From positions 59,118 to 123,117 of the forward strand of contig JAFGDP010000010.1 of the NCBI GenBank assembly GCA_016932075.1: a DNA stretch of 64,000 bases. Reading direction: 5' to 3'. The position numbers were made by a program, and so were the translations under genes. This document shows, one piece after another, positions 40,594 to 48,129 of the stretch. The notes under the pieces are model-generated. The model searched no databases, had not been told where the DNA came from, and saw nothing but the letters and a program-made list of their open reading frames with translations. How positions within the stretch are numbered: position 1 is the first letter of the stretch; the number at the start of each line of letters is the position of its first letter. Source of the DNA: Chitinispirillaceae bacterium. GTDB lineage: Bacteria > Fibrobacterota > Chitinivibrionia > Chitinivibrionales > Chitinispirillaceae.

Positions 40594-41289
40594 TCATGCT
40601 GTTGCATCCATGGCCGTTTCAGGGGTGTCCTGGTCCTTTGCAGCGGCTTTTGTGCCGTTGTTCAGGACCGGGAACAGCCTGTTCGCCCTGCGGCGTCCAA
40701 ACTCGCGGCATGCATCATGATACACGCCGCTGTACGAGTCGCAGAACTCGATCCTGCCGAGCTTTTCCAGGGCTTCCGCGCCTTCACTCTCAAGCGTTTT
40801 CTGCTCAAGAAATGAATCCGCTTTAAGCGAAGCCTGGAGCGCGGTGTCGAGCACTGAGGCGATATCGGCCACCTGGCCGCCGTCTTGTGAAGCGATCTCG
40901 TGCAGGCAGGAAACAACCTGCTGCACAAGAACATGCTTCTTTTCCCTGGGTGCCTGAATAATCGGCGTGATCGTACCGCCAGGGAACGCCCGTTGTACCA
41001 CCGGAACAAAATCATTGTTCCGCTCATACTTTTCGCACTCTCCATGCGCGGTCCGCACCGCGTCATCGAGCGTGCTGTTTGAAAGGATTGCGGCGTCATA
41101 TGCCAGTATCCTTTCAAACTTTTTTGTTTCAGCAGTACGCCGCTTCTGCTCAAGAACGTCCTGAGCAGCGGCGATCCTGCTGCCAAACACCTCTGCGCCA
41201 TTTCCTACCTGGCAGCAGAGCCGGCATGCCCGGCTGGCTATTTCATCCAGCCTGGCGGTCGAGAAAGTGGGTCGTGGCATTTCTGCCAT
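40594..41289 (-). CDS. Helical hypothetical protein
   Basis: 231 aa from the ATG at 41289, chosen because GGAGGTGCACA precedes it; the frame stays open upstream through repeat copy B, but that part is not coding. The protein is alpha-helical and charged (FSTARLDEIASRACRLCCQVG at the start read as two segments, later EQKTLESEGAEALEKLGRIEF). It has no signal peptide or recognised domain. It may resemble uncharacterised bacterial proteins of about 230 aa but I cannot name a family. The dispersed repeat lies 165 bases upstream in the same orientation. Confidence 0.6.
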   Translation of the reverse strand: MAEMPRPTFSTARLDEIASRACRLCCQVGNGAEVFGSRIAAAQDVLEQKRRTAETKKFERILAYDAAILSNSTLDDAVRTAHGECEKYERNNDFVPVVQRAFPGGTITPIIQAPREKKHVLVQQVVSCLHEIASQDGGQVADIASVLDTALQASLKADSFLEQKTLESEGAEALEKLGRIEFCDSYSGVYHDACREFGRRRANRLFPVLNNGTKAAAKDQDTPETAMDATA

Positions 41290-41452
41290 TGTGCACCTCC
41301 AAGGTTTAGGGTTTTTTTTTTGCCGGTACCGGATACTAATATCCAGCCCGGCTGTTTGCTCTACACTAATAATACCGTTGAAAGGTGCACCAGATGTAAG
41401 GTGGTACCTTACATCCAGGAAATAATCAGGATGAGAAGAATAAAAAGATAAA

Positions 41453-41656
41453 GGTTTGGGCGTTCCCCTCTCCTGCACAGCAGGAGAGGGTCGTTTCTCC
41501 CTCGGCGCTCGGGCATTCGCCCTCGGTAGCGCCGGCCGAAGCGCTTCGCCTAAAGGCTCAGCGCAGGTCCGGCGCCACTGCCTGCCTGCGCCGAGGCTTC
41601 GGCAGGCAGGCGCATTGCGACACGCCTCGGTCCAACCTAACGCGAAAACCAAAACA
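41453..41656 (-). repeat. Structured dispersed repeat, copy B
   Basis: Read on the minus strand it starts GTTTTCGCGTTAGG and ends GGGGAACGCCCAAACC, as in copy A at 27640-27803. Its 3' stem CCCTCTCCTGC-TGT-GCAGGAGAGGG is perfect (11 bp) and differs in sequence from the stem of copy A, while both are flanked by CGA on the left and GAACGCCC on the right. Further hairpins include GCCTGCCTGC.../...GCAGGCAGGC and GGGC-GAAT-GCCC. It lies upstream of, and in the sense of, the gene ending at 40594. Confidence 0.75.
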
Positions 41657-41687
41657 TAAGAATATCAACCATATCTTTTTCCATAAT

Positions 41688-41722
41688 GAAAAAGCGAGGG
41701 TGCGTTATTTACGCGCCCTCGC
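41688..41722 (-). terminator. Intrinsic terminator, minus strand
   Basis: On the minus strand GCGAGGGCGCGT and ACGCACCCTCGC form a 12-bp stem with one mismatch, followed by five T (41693-41689). It would end a minus-strand transcript coming from about 41850 and so bounds the candidate RNA. On the plus strand the stem has no following T-run. Confidence 0.6.
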
Positions 41723-41853
41723 TTCGAAATTGACGGCACCCGAGGGGATCGCAGCTTTGTGGTAAGCAATACCGGCCGTCCGCATGGAAGGGGTGTGTCC
41801 GGAAACCGCGCAAAGCGCGGGTTCCGGACCAGGGGAACCCATTCCCCGCCACA
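41688..41853 (-). ncRNA. Candidate structured small RNA
   Basis: No protein is convincing here. Read on the minus strand, about 165 bases fold into three parts. First, a long hairpin with outer stem GGAATGGGT/ACCCCTTCC (one mismatch), an internal bubble, and inner stem TCCGGAACCCGCGC/GCGCGGTTTCCGGA around TTT. Second, a hairpin closed by GACGGC/GCCGTC. Third, the terminator at 41688-41722. A weak promoter (TTACAA, 17 bases, AAGAAT) lies just upstream near 41900-41870. It is not recognisable as tmRNA, 4.5S or RNase P RNA; a 6S-like RNA is not excluded. The opposite reading, as leader of the gene at 41952, is an alternative. Confidence 0.45.
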
Positions 41854-41951
41854 TTTCTTTATTCTTTCACTTTTTTCATTTTTTTGTAATAAACCGGCCT
41901 ATTTAAACGTTATAGTAATAGGATGTGAAACCGTTAATTAAAAGGCTGGTT

Positions 41952-42821
41952 ATGGCCGTTTCAGAAAAGGCATTCCAGTTTCTCTTTAAAAAGTTCGTGG
42001 TCGTGGTTGCCATGCGCGATCGTGACCATGCTTCCATTGTTGCGGCCCGGCTGCAGGACATTCCTCTTTTCAAGGTCATCTCCTGTACCTCCTCCAGAAA
42101 AGCGGAGTCTGCAATCGAGTCATGCGACCACGTTCACTGCTGCGTGTGCGGCTCAGGCATGGCCGACCTTCACAACGAAGAACTCTATCTGCTCAAACGG
42201 TTCGGCGACCATATACCCTTTATCATGCATGTTTCAGACCGGAACATTGCTCTGGCCGCCGAGTGCATGCGGTTTGACGCGGCAGCGGTAATGAACAGCG
42301 AAAATATGCAAAACAATCTTCACGCGCTCATGATAGCCGTGTGCAACCAGTCGGTCAAAGGCGTGCTGTTTCCGTTTCGCAGTCTCAGAACACACCAATC
42401 ATTGCACAAGAGCCGTACTATCCTGTTTAAAACCCATCCTCAGGACGTCACCGAATGGGCCATCCAGTGTGATATGAGCAGGCAGCATTTGCATGAACTC
42501 TGGACAAACTATTGCGGCGCCACGGCCAACCTGAGCCTGATCTGCTTTCACCTGTTATGCACCGCCTTTACCTGGTATCTCAACGATGCCCTTGACCGGG
42601 AAACACGCAACTGGTCTTTTTCAAGCCTGCGCACAATGAAGCAGTGCACGCGCAAATACGAAAACCACCAAATCCAGCTCAATCACCTGATGTTTCGGAA
42701 AAGAGGGTACCACACCCTTCCGGTCCGGGAATACGAACATACCGGATTCTATGAAGCAATCATTGAAAAAGACAGGTGCGGGCCCTGGCATACAGGTAAT
42801 AAGAAGCGCAAAACCGCCTGA
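41952..42821 (+). CDS. Response-regulator-like protein with possible AraC-type C-terminus
   Basis: About 289 aa from the ATG at 41952 (AAAGG upstream); an in-frame GTG at 41925 is also possible. The first 130 residues look like a divergent receiver fold (FVVVVAMRDRDHASIVAARL, then PFIMHVSDRN and FDAAAVMNSENM) with no clear phosphoacceptor Asp in the usual hydrophobic-Asp context. Residues about 180-230 (HPQDVTEWAIQCDMSRQHLHE) resemble a helix-turn-helix as in AraC-type regulators. The rest is unassigned. A transcription regulator is likely but unproven. Confidence 0.55.
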   Translation: MAVSEKAFQFLFKKFVVVVAMRDRDHASIVAARLQDIPLFKVISCTSSRKAESAIESCDHVHCCVCGSGMADLHNEELYLLKRFGDHIPFIMHVSDRNIALAAECMRFDAAAVMNSENMQNNLHALMIAVCNQSVKGVLFPFRSLRTHQSLHKSRTILFKTHPQDVTEWAIQCDMSRQHLHELWTNYCGATANLSLICFHLLCTAFTWYLNDALDRETRNWSFSSLRTMKQCTRKYENHQIQLNHLMFRKRGYHTLPVREYEHTGFYEAIIEKDRCGPWHTGNKKRKTA

Positions 42822-42868
42822 CACCTCTTTCAATCCAGCACTGTACCATTTAAAATCAGTTTAAAAAC

Positions 42869-43385
42869 GCCGCAGAGTGTCGGAAACATTTTAGAAGAGG
42901 TCTGCGGAATGCCGCAGAGTATAGCACACTCTTTGGCGACACCGAGCAGAATCCCGCGGACTGTCGCAGAAGCTTTGGCGACACTCAACGGATTCCCGCA
43001 GATCGTCACAGAAGCATTGGCGGCATCGAGCAGAATCCCGCAGACCGTTGCAGAAGCTTTGGCGGCACCGAGCAAAACCCCGCAGACCGTCACAGAAGCC
43101 TTGCTGGCAATCAACGGATTCCGCAGACTGTCGCTGAAGCTTTGGCAGCACTCAACGGATCCCCGCAGGGTGTAGCTGACTCTTTGGTCACACCCAACAG
43201 AACCCCGCAGCACCACGGCAACATTTTAGCGACACGCAACGGAATTCCGCAGACCATTTTTAAAGGATTTTCGCGTCTCAACGGAAAACCGCTGACCACA
43301 AACCAAGCATTAAACCCAGACAACAGAACCCCGCAGACTCCTTTATAATAAACAAAAACAGCCTGTTGCATTCCGCAGAGCGATT
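42869..43385. repeat. 42-bp tandem repeat array (about 12 degenerate units)
   Basis: Units start with CCGCAG at about 42870, 42912, 42954, 42996, 43038, 43080, 43121, 43163, 43205, 43248, 43289, 43331 and 43373. The period is 42 bases, with single-base slips (41 or 43) at a few junctions. Typical unit: CCGCAGAC-GT-GCAGAAGC, then TTGGCGGCA, then AACGGAATC. The central units are best conserved and the outer ones decay. Frames are open on both strands because the period is a multiple of three (14-residue repeats such as PQTVTEALAA), but the one-base slips break each frame and no start with a ribosome site was seen, so coding is doubtful. Confidence 0.8.
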
Positions 43386-43707
43386 TGGAGCCGTTTCACC
43401 CAGCCCAAAAAACCTGATCATGCAGTAATAAACAATCCAGGCTATGCAGCGGTGATCTGCAGCCTGGTCAGAACAATTAGCCAGAGCATGGCGGAATAGT
43501 TTTGACGCAAATGAACCGGTTTCCGGTCATTGAAAAAATCCAATTACGCTAAAACAAACCATTTCCTGCGGGCTGCGGTTTTTCGCAATGAGGAGGGAAA
43601 GAGGTGTTAGCAGGCAAAAGATATTTGTTGGCAGGGGACAAAGGATTTTTTGCAGGCTGCGGGATGTTGTAATTGGTGTCTGCCCGAAAACCCGGTATTC
43701 GTCAGCC

Positions 43708-43767
43708 GTCATTCCGGACTCAGATCCGGAATCCAGGCGTTTGATGCGATTTTCAGGACCTGGATAC
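43708..43767. repeat. REP-like palindrome, partial
   Basis: GTCATTCCGGA-CTCAGA-TCCGGAATCCAGG followed later by CCTGGATACC. It is the same class as the element at 11650-11725, but the second hairpin is decayed. Confidence 0.65.
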
Positions 43768-43891
43768 CTTTTAAACGGATATTTTTCAGACAAACATCAA
43801 TTAAGGCTGGACTGATTTGAAAGAGTTGAAAGCTGCTGCATGGTAAGGAAAGCAGAATGTACCTGTTGTTTGTAGAAAAACAAGAAAAATA

Positions 43892-43909
43892 CCGATTCCG
43901 ATACCGACA
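43892..43909. repeat. Short CCGATA-type microsatellite
   Basis: CCGATT-CCGATA-CCGACA: three degenerate hexamers related to those at 40494-40521. Confidence 0.4.
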
Positions 43910-44034
43910 CTGATGTCATTAACATCCATAAACCGTTATTTGTTTCACTGACAGGACAAACATATTTTACTGCTGAGAGTAACACATTATTACGCAGGGC
44001 ACCCCAGCGTCCTGGCGGCTGCAAACTGGAGGAA

Positions 44035-45207
44035 ATGACTTACCATGCTTTTGGGAAAAGGATCATCATGACATCTGTCCGGAAAACCTATTTTGGCCAG
44101 TCCCGCTATGACGAACTTGACGCGCTGCGCGGCATTGCGGCGCTATCGGTTGTTCTGTGGCATTTTGTCTGCGCCACGTACACCGTTACAGATCCAGGCA
44201 CCAAGTCATTTGTCATGAGCTTGTACTTTCTGGTGCAGGGCCGTGCGGCCGTGATTCTCTTTTTCATTCTCAGCGGGTTTGTTCTCTCGCTGCCTTTTTT
44301 CAGGGAACCCCGGCCCGGATACGGCGGTTTTGTCGTGAGGCGTATCTGCAGGATCTATCTGCCCTATATAGCTCTCATAGCCTGTACCATCCTTGTCCGC
44401 ACCTTTGTATCGGTAAAAAAACTTCCCGGTCTCAGCGACTGGTTCAACGATTTCTGCGGGGACCCTTTTTCCCTAAAAACAGCGCTGGAACACCTGTTCC
44501 TTATAGGAAATATCAATATAATGGCATACAACAATCCGGTCTGGTCGCTCATCCATGAGATGCGGATATCACTGCTCTTCCCCCTGCTGTTCCTCTTTGT
44601 GCTGCGCGTCAAGCCGATGTTCAGCATCCTGGCCTGCTTTGTGCTGACCGGGGTCGCGATCTTAAACGAGGTGTTCGGGTGGGAAACAAGCAAGGGCTGG
44701 CAAACCGGCTATTTTTACACCTTGCAGGTGACATCGTTTTTCATCGTCGGCATCCTGCTGGCCCGTTATAAAGATCATGCTGTCCGGTGGTATCGGGCCC
44801 TGAAAAAATGGAAAAAAATCATGCTTCTCATTGTTTCATGTCTTCTGTTCAGATACTCAATGGAGCTCTGGCTGGCCAATATAAAACTTGGTCTGATGTG
44901 GGATTATGGCTCGGTGGTCGGCGCGTGCGGCCTTATGGTGATTGCCCTTGGTTCGGTAAAAGCCGCGACGCTGCTCAGGAAACCGGGTTTTAAATTCTTT
45001 GGAAATATTTCATACAGCATGTACTTGAACCATATTACGATGCTGTATCTGTCATTTTTCCTGTTGTATGGCACCATTCCCGTACCCGTTATTCTTCTTG
45101 TCTATATCGTGCTGGTTATTGTCTTTTCCTCCATTACCTGGAAGGCGATCGAGCTTCCGTCCATTGCTCTGGGCAGAATAGTGTCAGATAAGCTCAAAAG
45201 GCAGTAA
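44035..45207 (+). CDS. Acyltransferase family 3 (OafA/YrhL-like) membrane protein
   Basis: 390 aa, about ten membrane helices. The N-terminal ELDALRGIAALSVVLWHF carries the catalytic-type His of the family (R/H motif), followed by ILFFILSGFVLSLPFFRE and RRICRIYLPYI. It transfers acyl groups to surface sugars, lipid or peptidoglycan-linked glycans at the inner membrane. TGGAGG lies just before the ATG. It appears isolated, with no glycan operon around it, so the acceptor is unknown. Confidence 0.9.
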   Translation: MTYHAFGKRIIMTSVRKTYFGQSRYDELDALRGIAALSVVLWHFVCATYTVTDPGTKSFVMSLYFLVQGRAAVILFFILSGFVLSLPFFREPRPGYGGFVVRRICRIYLPYIALIACTILVRTFVSVKKLPGLSDWFNDFCGDPFSLKTALEHLFLIGNINIMAYNNPVWSLIHEMRISLLFPLLFLFVLRVKPMFSILACFVLTGVAILNEVFGWETSKGWQTGYFYTLQVTSFFIVGILLARYKDHAVRWYRALKKWKKIMLLIVSCLLFRYSMELWLANIKLGLMWDYGSVVGACGLMVIALGSVKAATLLRKPGFKFFGNISYSMYLNHITMLYLSFFLLYGTIPVPVILLVYIVLVIVFSSITWKAIELPSIALGRIVSDKLKRQ

Positions 45208-45281
45208 TACATAAACGAAATCACGATGCGCTCAAGAATATGTGCGTCGTATCAATTCGATTAAATCAAAAAGAAGAAAAA

Positions 45282-45410
45282 ATGTTGAATTTTCTCTCTG
45301 ACCACTATGATGAAGACAAATCATCAGCAATTAAACACTCCTTGAATGATTAATATGAAGATTTATTGGACAGAGAGGATATTAAAGATTTTGAGCTTAA
45401 AGGAAGAAGG
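45282..45410 (+). pseudogene. Decayed RHH/RelB-like antitoxin remnant
   Basis: An ATG at 45282 with AAGAAG upstream opens a frame reading LSDHYDEDKSSAIKHSLND, interrupted by TAA at 45351-45353, after which the same frame continues YEDLLDREDIKDFELK. Read across the stop this resembles the C-terminal part of small ribbon-helix-helix antitoxins. A frame upstream (RRINSIKSKRRKNVEFSL) may be the shifted N-terminus. No toxin gene is adjacent. This is a short, motif-level resemblance only. Confidence 0.3.
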
Positions 45411-45462
45411 TATGCCCTGACGGCCATGCTGTTATTGATTAGTATTCCCTCTTTCCCCGCTC

Positions 45463-46446
45463 CTACCAGTACCAATGCACCTGGTCACGAATGTGCTCTT
45501 GGTAGATCTCTGCGATCTGTTTCATAATCGTTTCATCAAGCGGCGGCAATAATGCCGCTTTTGTATTTTCCCTGACCTGTTCTGCCCGTTTCGCGCCGGG
45601 TATGGCGCAGGTCACTTCAGGGAACATGAGTATCCAGCGAAGAGCCATTTGTGTCATGGTCGCTCCCTGGGGTACGAGAAGCCGGAGAAGGTCCACGGCC
45701 TTGAGCGCGGTTGTATAGTCAATGCCGGCAAAGGTCTCTCCGCGGTCAAACGCCTCGCCGTTCCGGTTAAAGGAGCGGTGGTCGTCGGCTTCAAACTGAC
45801 TTGCCGCGTTAAACTTTCCCGTGAGCATGCCTGACGCGAGCGGCACGCGGCTAAGGATCCCGACCTGTCGGGCCCGGGCACGGGCAAAGAAGAGGTCGGC
45901 CGGCCGCTGTCTCAAGATATTGAAAATGATCTGCACGGTCTGGACGTTCGGGAACTCAATTGCCTTGAGCGCCTCCTCGACCTTTTCCACGCTCACGCCG
46001 TAAAACTTCAGCTTTCCGGCGGTTACCAGATCATCGAGGATGCCGAATACCTCGGGTTGATAGTACGCTTCGGTGGGCGGGCAGTGGAGCTGTAAAAGGT
46101 CGATTGCCTCGGTTTCCAGGTTTTTCAGGCTGGATTCCACAAACGACGTGAGGTTTTTCCGGTTGTACCCGGCCGCGGTATGAGGATTGAGGCGGCGCCC
46201 GGCCTTGGTGGCGACATAAAACGGCTCGCCGCGCTCCTTCTTGAGCCGGGCCAGCAGCCGTTCGCTGCGGCCGTCGCCGTACACGTCGGCAGTGTCGAAA
46301 AAATTCACGCCGCAATCGAGTGCTGTGTGCAGTGCGGCGAGCGATTCCCGGTCGTGTACCGTGCCCCAGGTGCCGCCGATGGCCCATGCGCCGAAACTGA
46401 CGATCGAGATCTTCCATCCTGTTCTTCCAAGCGTACGATACTCCAT
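45463..46446 (-). CDS. Aldo/keto reductase
   Basis: 327 aa TIM-barrel NADPH-dependent oxidoreductase. Signatures: GRTGWKISIVSFGAWAIGG start, catalytic Asp/Tyr in FFDTADVYGDGRSE near 50-57, Lys in VATKAG near 80, His in LLQLHCPP near 120, and the NADP-binding CAIPGAKRAEQVREN near the end. Substrate cannot be told; the subgroup is often called general stress or L-glyceraldehyde-phosphate-reductase-like. It lies 11 bases after the coiled-coil gene on the same strand. Confidence 0.93.
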   Translation of the reverse strand: MEYRTLGRTGWKISIVSFGAWAIGGTWGTVHDRESLAALHTALDCGVNFFDTADVYGDGRSERLLARLKKERGEPFYVATKAGRRLNPHTAAGYNRKNLTSFVESSLKNLETEAIDLLQLHCPPTEAYYQPEVFGILDDLVTAGKLKFYGVSVEKVEEALKAIEFPNVQTVQIIFNILRQRPADLFFARARARQVGILSRVPLASGMLTGKFNAASQFEADDHRSFNRNGEAFDRGETFAGIDYTTALKAVDLLRLLVPQGATMTQMALRWILMFPEVTCAIPGAKRAEQVRENTKAALLPPLDETIMKQIAEIYQEHIRDQVHWYW

Positions 46447-46457
46447 TGCATCCTTCC

Positions 46458-47942
46458 CTATTTTGATTTGTTTTTTTCCAGTTCCCGCTCGACCGCTGCC
46501 GTTACTTTTTCGTAATCCTCAAGCGGGATGTTATTCTTGAGCAGGGCCTTTACATACAGCAGTTTCTGATAGGCGTCCATGGTCTTCTGCAGCTCAAGAA
46601 ACGTATAGATCGCGACCAGCTCCTGCAGCGCCTGTTGCTTTTCGGTCTTCTTTTTCTCATGTTCCCGCAACTGCCGCAGCGCGTATGCCGTGCGCAGACG
46701 GTTTGTTCGCACCTCTTCCACCTGGGTAGCCTTCACCTTTTCAGCCTGCAGTGCGTGAATACTGTCTTTCTTTTCCGCTGCGCGCTTTTTGGCGGCGGAA
46801 AGCATGGCGCTCAGGGCAAAACCGCCGGCCGTTGAATCGCTCTCAAGCGAGGCAAAAAGCGTATCGCGCGAGGGTTCAAGGCGTTTCTGGCTGATGACAA
46901 CCTGGAGGATCGCATGATCAACCTGGCCGATCCGCTCAAGCGACGCGCCGCGCGCTTTCATGGTGTCAATAAATTGCGACGCGGCCTGCGGACCGGATTT
47001 CCGCAGCAACGAAAGCCCGACCCCCACGAGCGAGTCCTCCTTATGAACCACCCTGCGGCTCAGCAGGGAGTACTCGGCGGAAAGACGGTTCCACTCATGG
47101 GGAACGATCCTGTTTCGCAGGGAACGGATCCTCCTGCCGATAAACGCGTTTTCCTTTCTGGCTGTCGCCAGATCGTTTTTGATCAGCGCTACCCGTAGGC
47201 CTGCCATCGATTTCACCACCAGGGCTTGCTCATCCTCCGCGCCGAGTCTCGCCGCAACTTTTCCCTCAAGGGCGGCATACCGCACCGCCGACATTCCAAG
47301 ATACTCACGGCTTACCTCGCAGTACACGAGGTCGGACCGCGCAGCCTCAAGGTCGCCCTTCTCCAGTGACGCTTCCATGACCTCCGGTATTTCCCGCGCC
47401 AGTGCCGCGGCCCTTTTTTTTATTGACCGCTTTACCTCGCCGCCCTGACGCTGGTCAATTGCAGCCATCTGCGCATGATAATTCCATAGCAGCTTGAACG
47501 AGGGCTTCTTCTTTCCAAGCTCCTTGTTGAACATCCTGACCAGGTCGTTGATGTTCTTCTGCTGCCATTGCTCCTTTTCTAAAAGCAGGCCCTTCTCCTC
47601 AAGATAGATCTGTCCTTCAAGCTCTGATACTTTTCCCAGTATGTAGTTCCGGTTCGCATCATTTGCAGCTAGGGAACGCAACTGGGTCGCTATCCTCTTG
47701 GCCACGGCAATTGCTTCGCAGCGGCGTATCCCGCTTGCCGGATCATCAACGCTGGAAAGCGTATAATACGCCCGGTCGATGAGCGAGTCAATCCGGTCCT
47801 GTGGACAGTAGGTAGTCTTTTTTGCCGCATGAGCGAGCGGGACGAAAAAAATGAGGAGCATGAAAAACAAACGGGCAACTGATGATGCCGCGAGGCTCGG
47901 CAATCGTTTCCTGGATCTGCTCTTCACCGGTTGTTGCGTCAA
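46458..47942 (-). CDS. Secreted coiled-coil protein of unknown function
   Basis: About 494 aa. The start is uncertain: a TTG at 47942 with a G-rich stretch close upstream is used. The N-terminus is basic then hydrophobic (ARLFFMLLIFFVPLAHA), a signal peptide cut before AKKTTYCP. The rest is almost wholly alpha-helical and charged, with long coiled-coil stretches (VARLGAEDEQALVV, KKRAAEKKDSIHALQAEKV). No domain was recognised. A periplasmic structural or scaffold role is possible. Confidence 0.65.
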   Translation of the reverse strand: MTQQPVKSRSRKRLPSLAASSVARLFFMLLIFFVPLAHAAKKTTYCPQDRIDSLIDRAYYTLSSVDDPASGIRRCEAIAVAKRIATQLRSLAANDANRNYILGKVSELEGQIYLEEKGLLLEKEQWQQKNINDLVRMFNKELGKKKPSFKLLWNYHAQMAAIDQRQGGEVKRSIKKRAAALAREIPEVMEASLEKGDLEAARSDLVYCEVSREYLGMSAVRYAALEGKVAARLGAEDEQALVVKSMAGLRVALIKNDLATARKENAFIGRRIRSLRNRIVPHEWNRLSAEYSLLSRRVVHKEDSLVGVGLSLLRKSGPQAASQFIDTMKARGASLERIGQVDHAILQVVISQKRLEPSRDTLFASLESDSTAGGFALSAMLSAAKKRAAEKKDSIHALQAEKVKATQVEEVRTNRLRTAYALRQLREHEKKKTEKQQALQELVAIYTFLELQKTMDAYQKLLYVKALLKNNIPLEDYEKVTAAVERELEKNKSK

Positions 47943-48011
47943 AGCCCCCCCTTATCCTTGCATGGGTCACCCGGACATTAAAATACTTCTCTGCTCAGAG
48001 CCAGAAAAACC

Positions 48012-48042
48012 TTGCTCTGGACCTTCCAACCTAATATATAAT
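48012..48042 (+). promoter_or_regulatory. Candidate promoter of glmS
   Basis: TTGCTC (48012-48017), a 19-bp spacer and a perfect TATAAT (48037-48042) about 88 bases before the glmS ATG. Spacing is long. No glmS ribozyme-like leader was seen; the 80-base leader is too short. Confidence 0.4.
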
Positions 48043-48129
48043 GTAGTATATTTATCTGGCTGTTTTTGCCGGTAAATTGCTTCTTTTCCCCTGTCGGAGC
48101 CATTTCCCGGACAAGGAGAAATCCAGTTC

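Larger units (their letters stand above)
43386..44034. other. Non-coding stretch between the tandem array and the acyltransferase gene
   Basis: About 650 bases without a supported gene. It holds a REP-like palindrome (43708-43767) and a short CCGATA run (43892-43909). A 75-codon frame at 43588-43815 runs through the palindrome and encodes the familiar repeat peptide VIPDSDPESRR, so it is rejected as coding. GGAGGA precedes the next gene's ATG. Confidence 0.5.

Noticed and set aside
41290..41652. N-terminal extension of the helical protein gene at 40594-41289
   Set aside because: The frame runs through the structured repeat copy B and encodes a low-complexity Arg/Pro/Ala stretch; a good ribosome site marks the ATG at 41289.
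41688..41853. tmRNA, 4.5S RNA or tRNA gene
   Set aside because: No tmRNA tag frame, no GGAAGGAAGCAGCC-type SRP motif and no cloverleaf; only a 16-base resemblance to a tRNA 3' end. It was kept as an unclassified RNA candidate.
42830..43371. Repeat-protein genes on either strand of the 42-bp array, or a CRISPR array
   Set aside because: Frames shift at slipped junctions, no ribosome site precedes a start, and there are no unique spacers between the repeats; units abut directly.
43588..43815. 75-codon open frame
   Set aside because: It reads through a REP-like palindrome, giving the familiar VIPDSDPESRR repeat translation; no homology or ribosome site.
48043..48129. glmS ribozyme in the glmS leader
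   Set aside because: The leader is only about 80 bases and lacks the ribozyme's pseudoknot core; nothing in the bases upstream matches.
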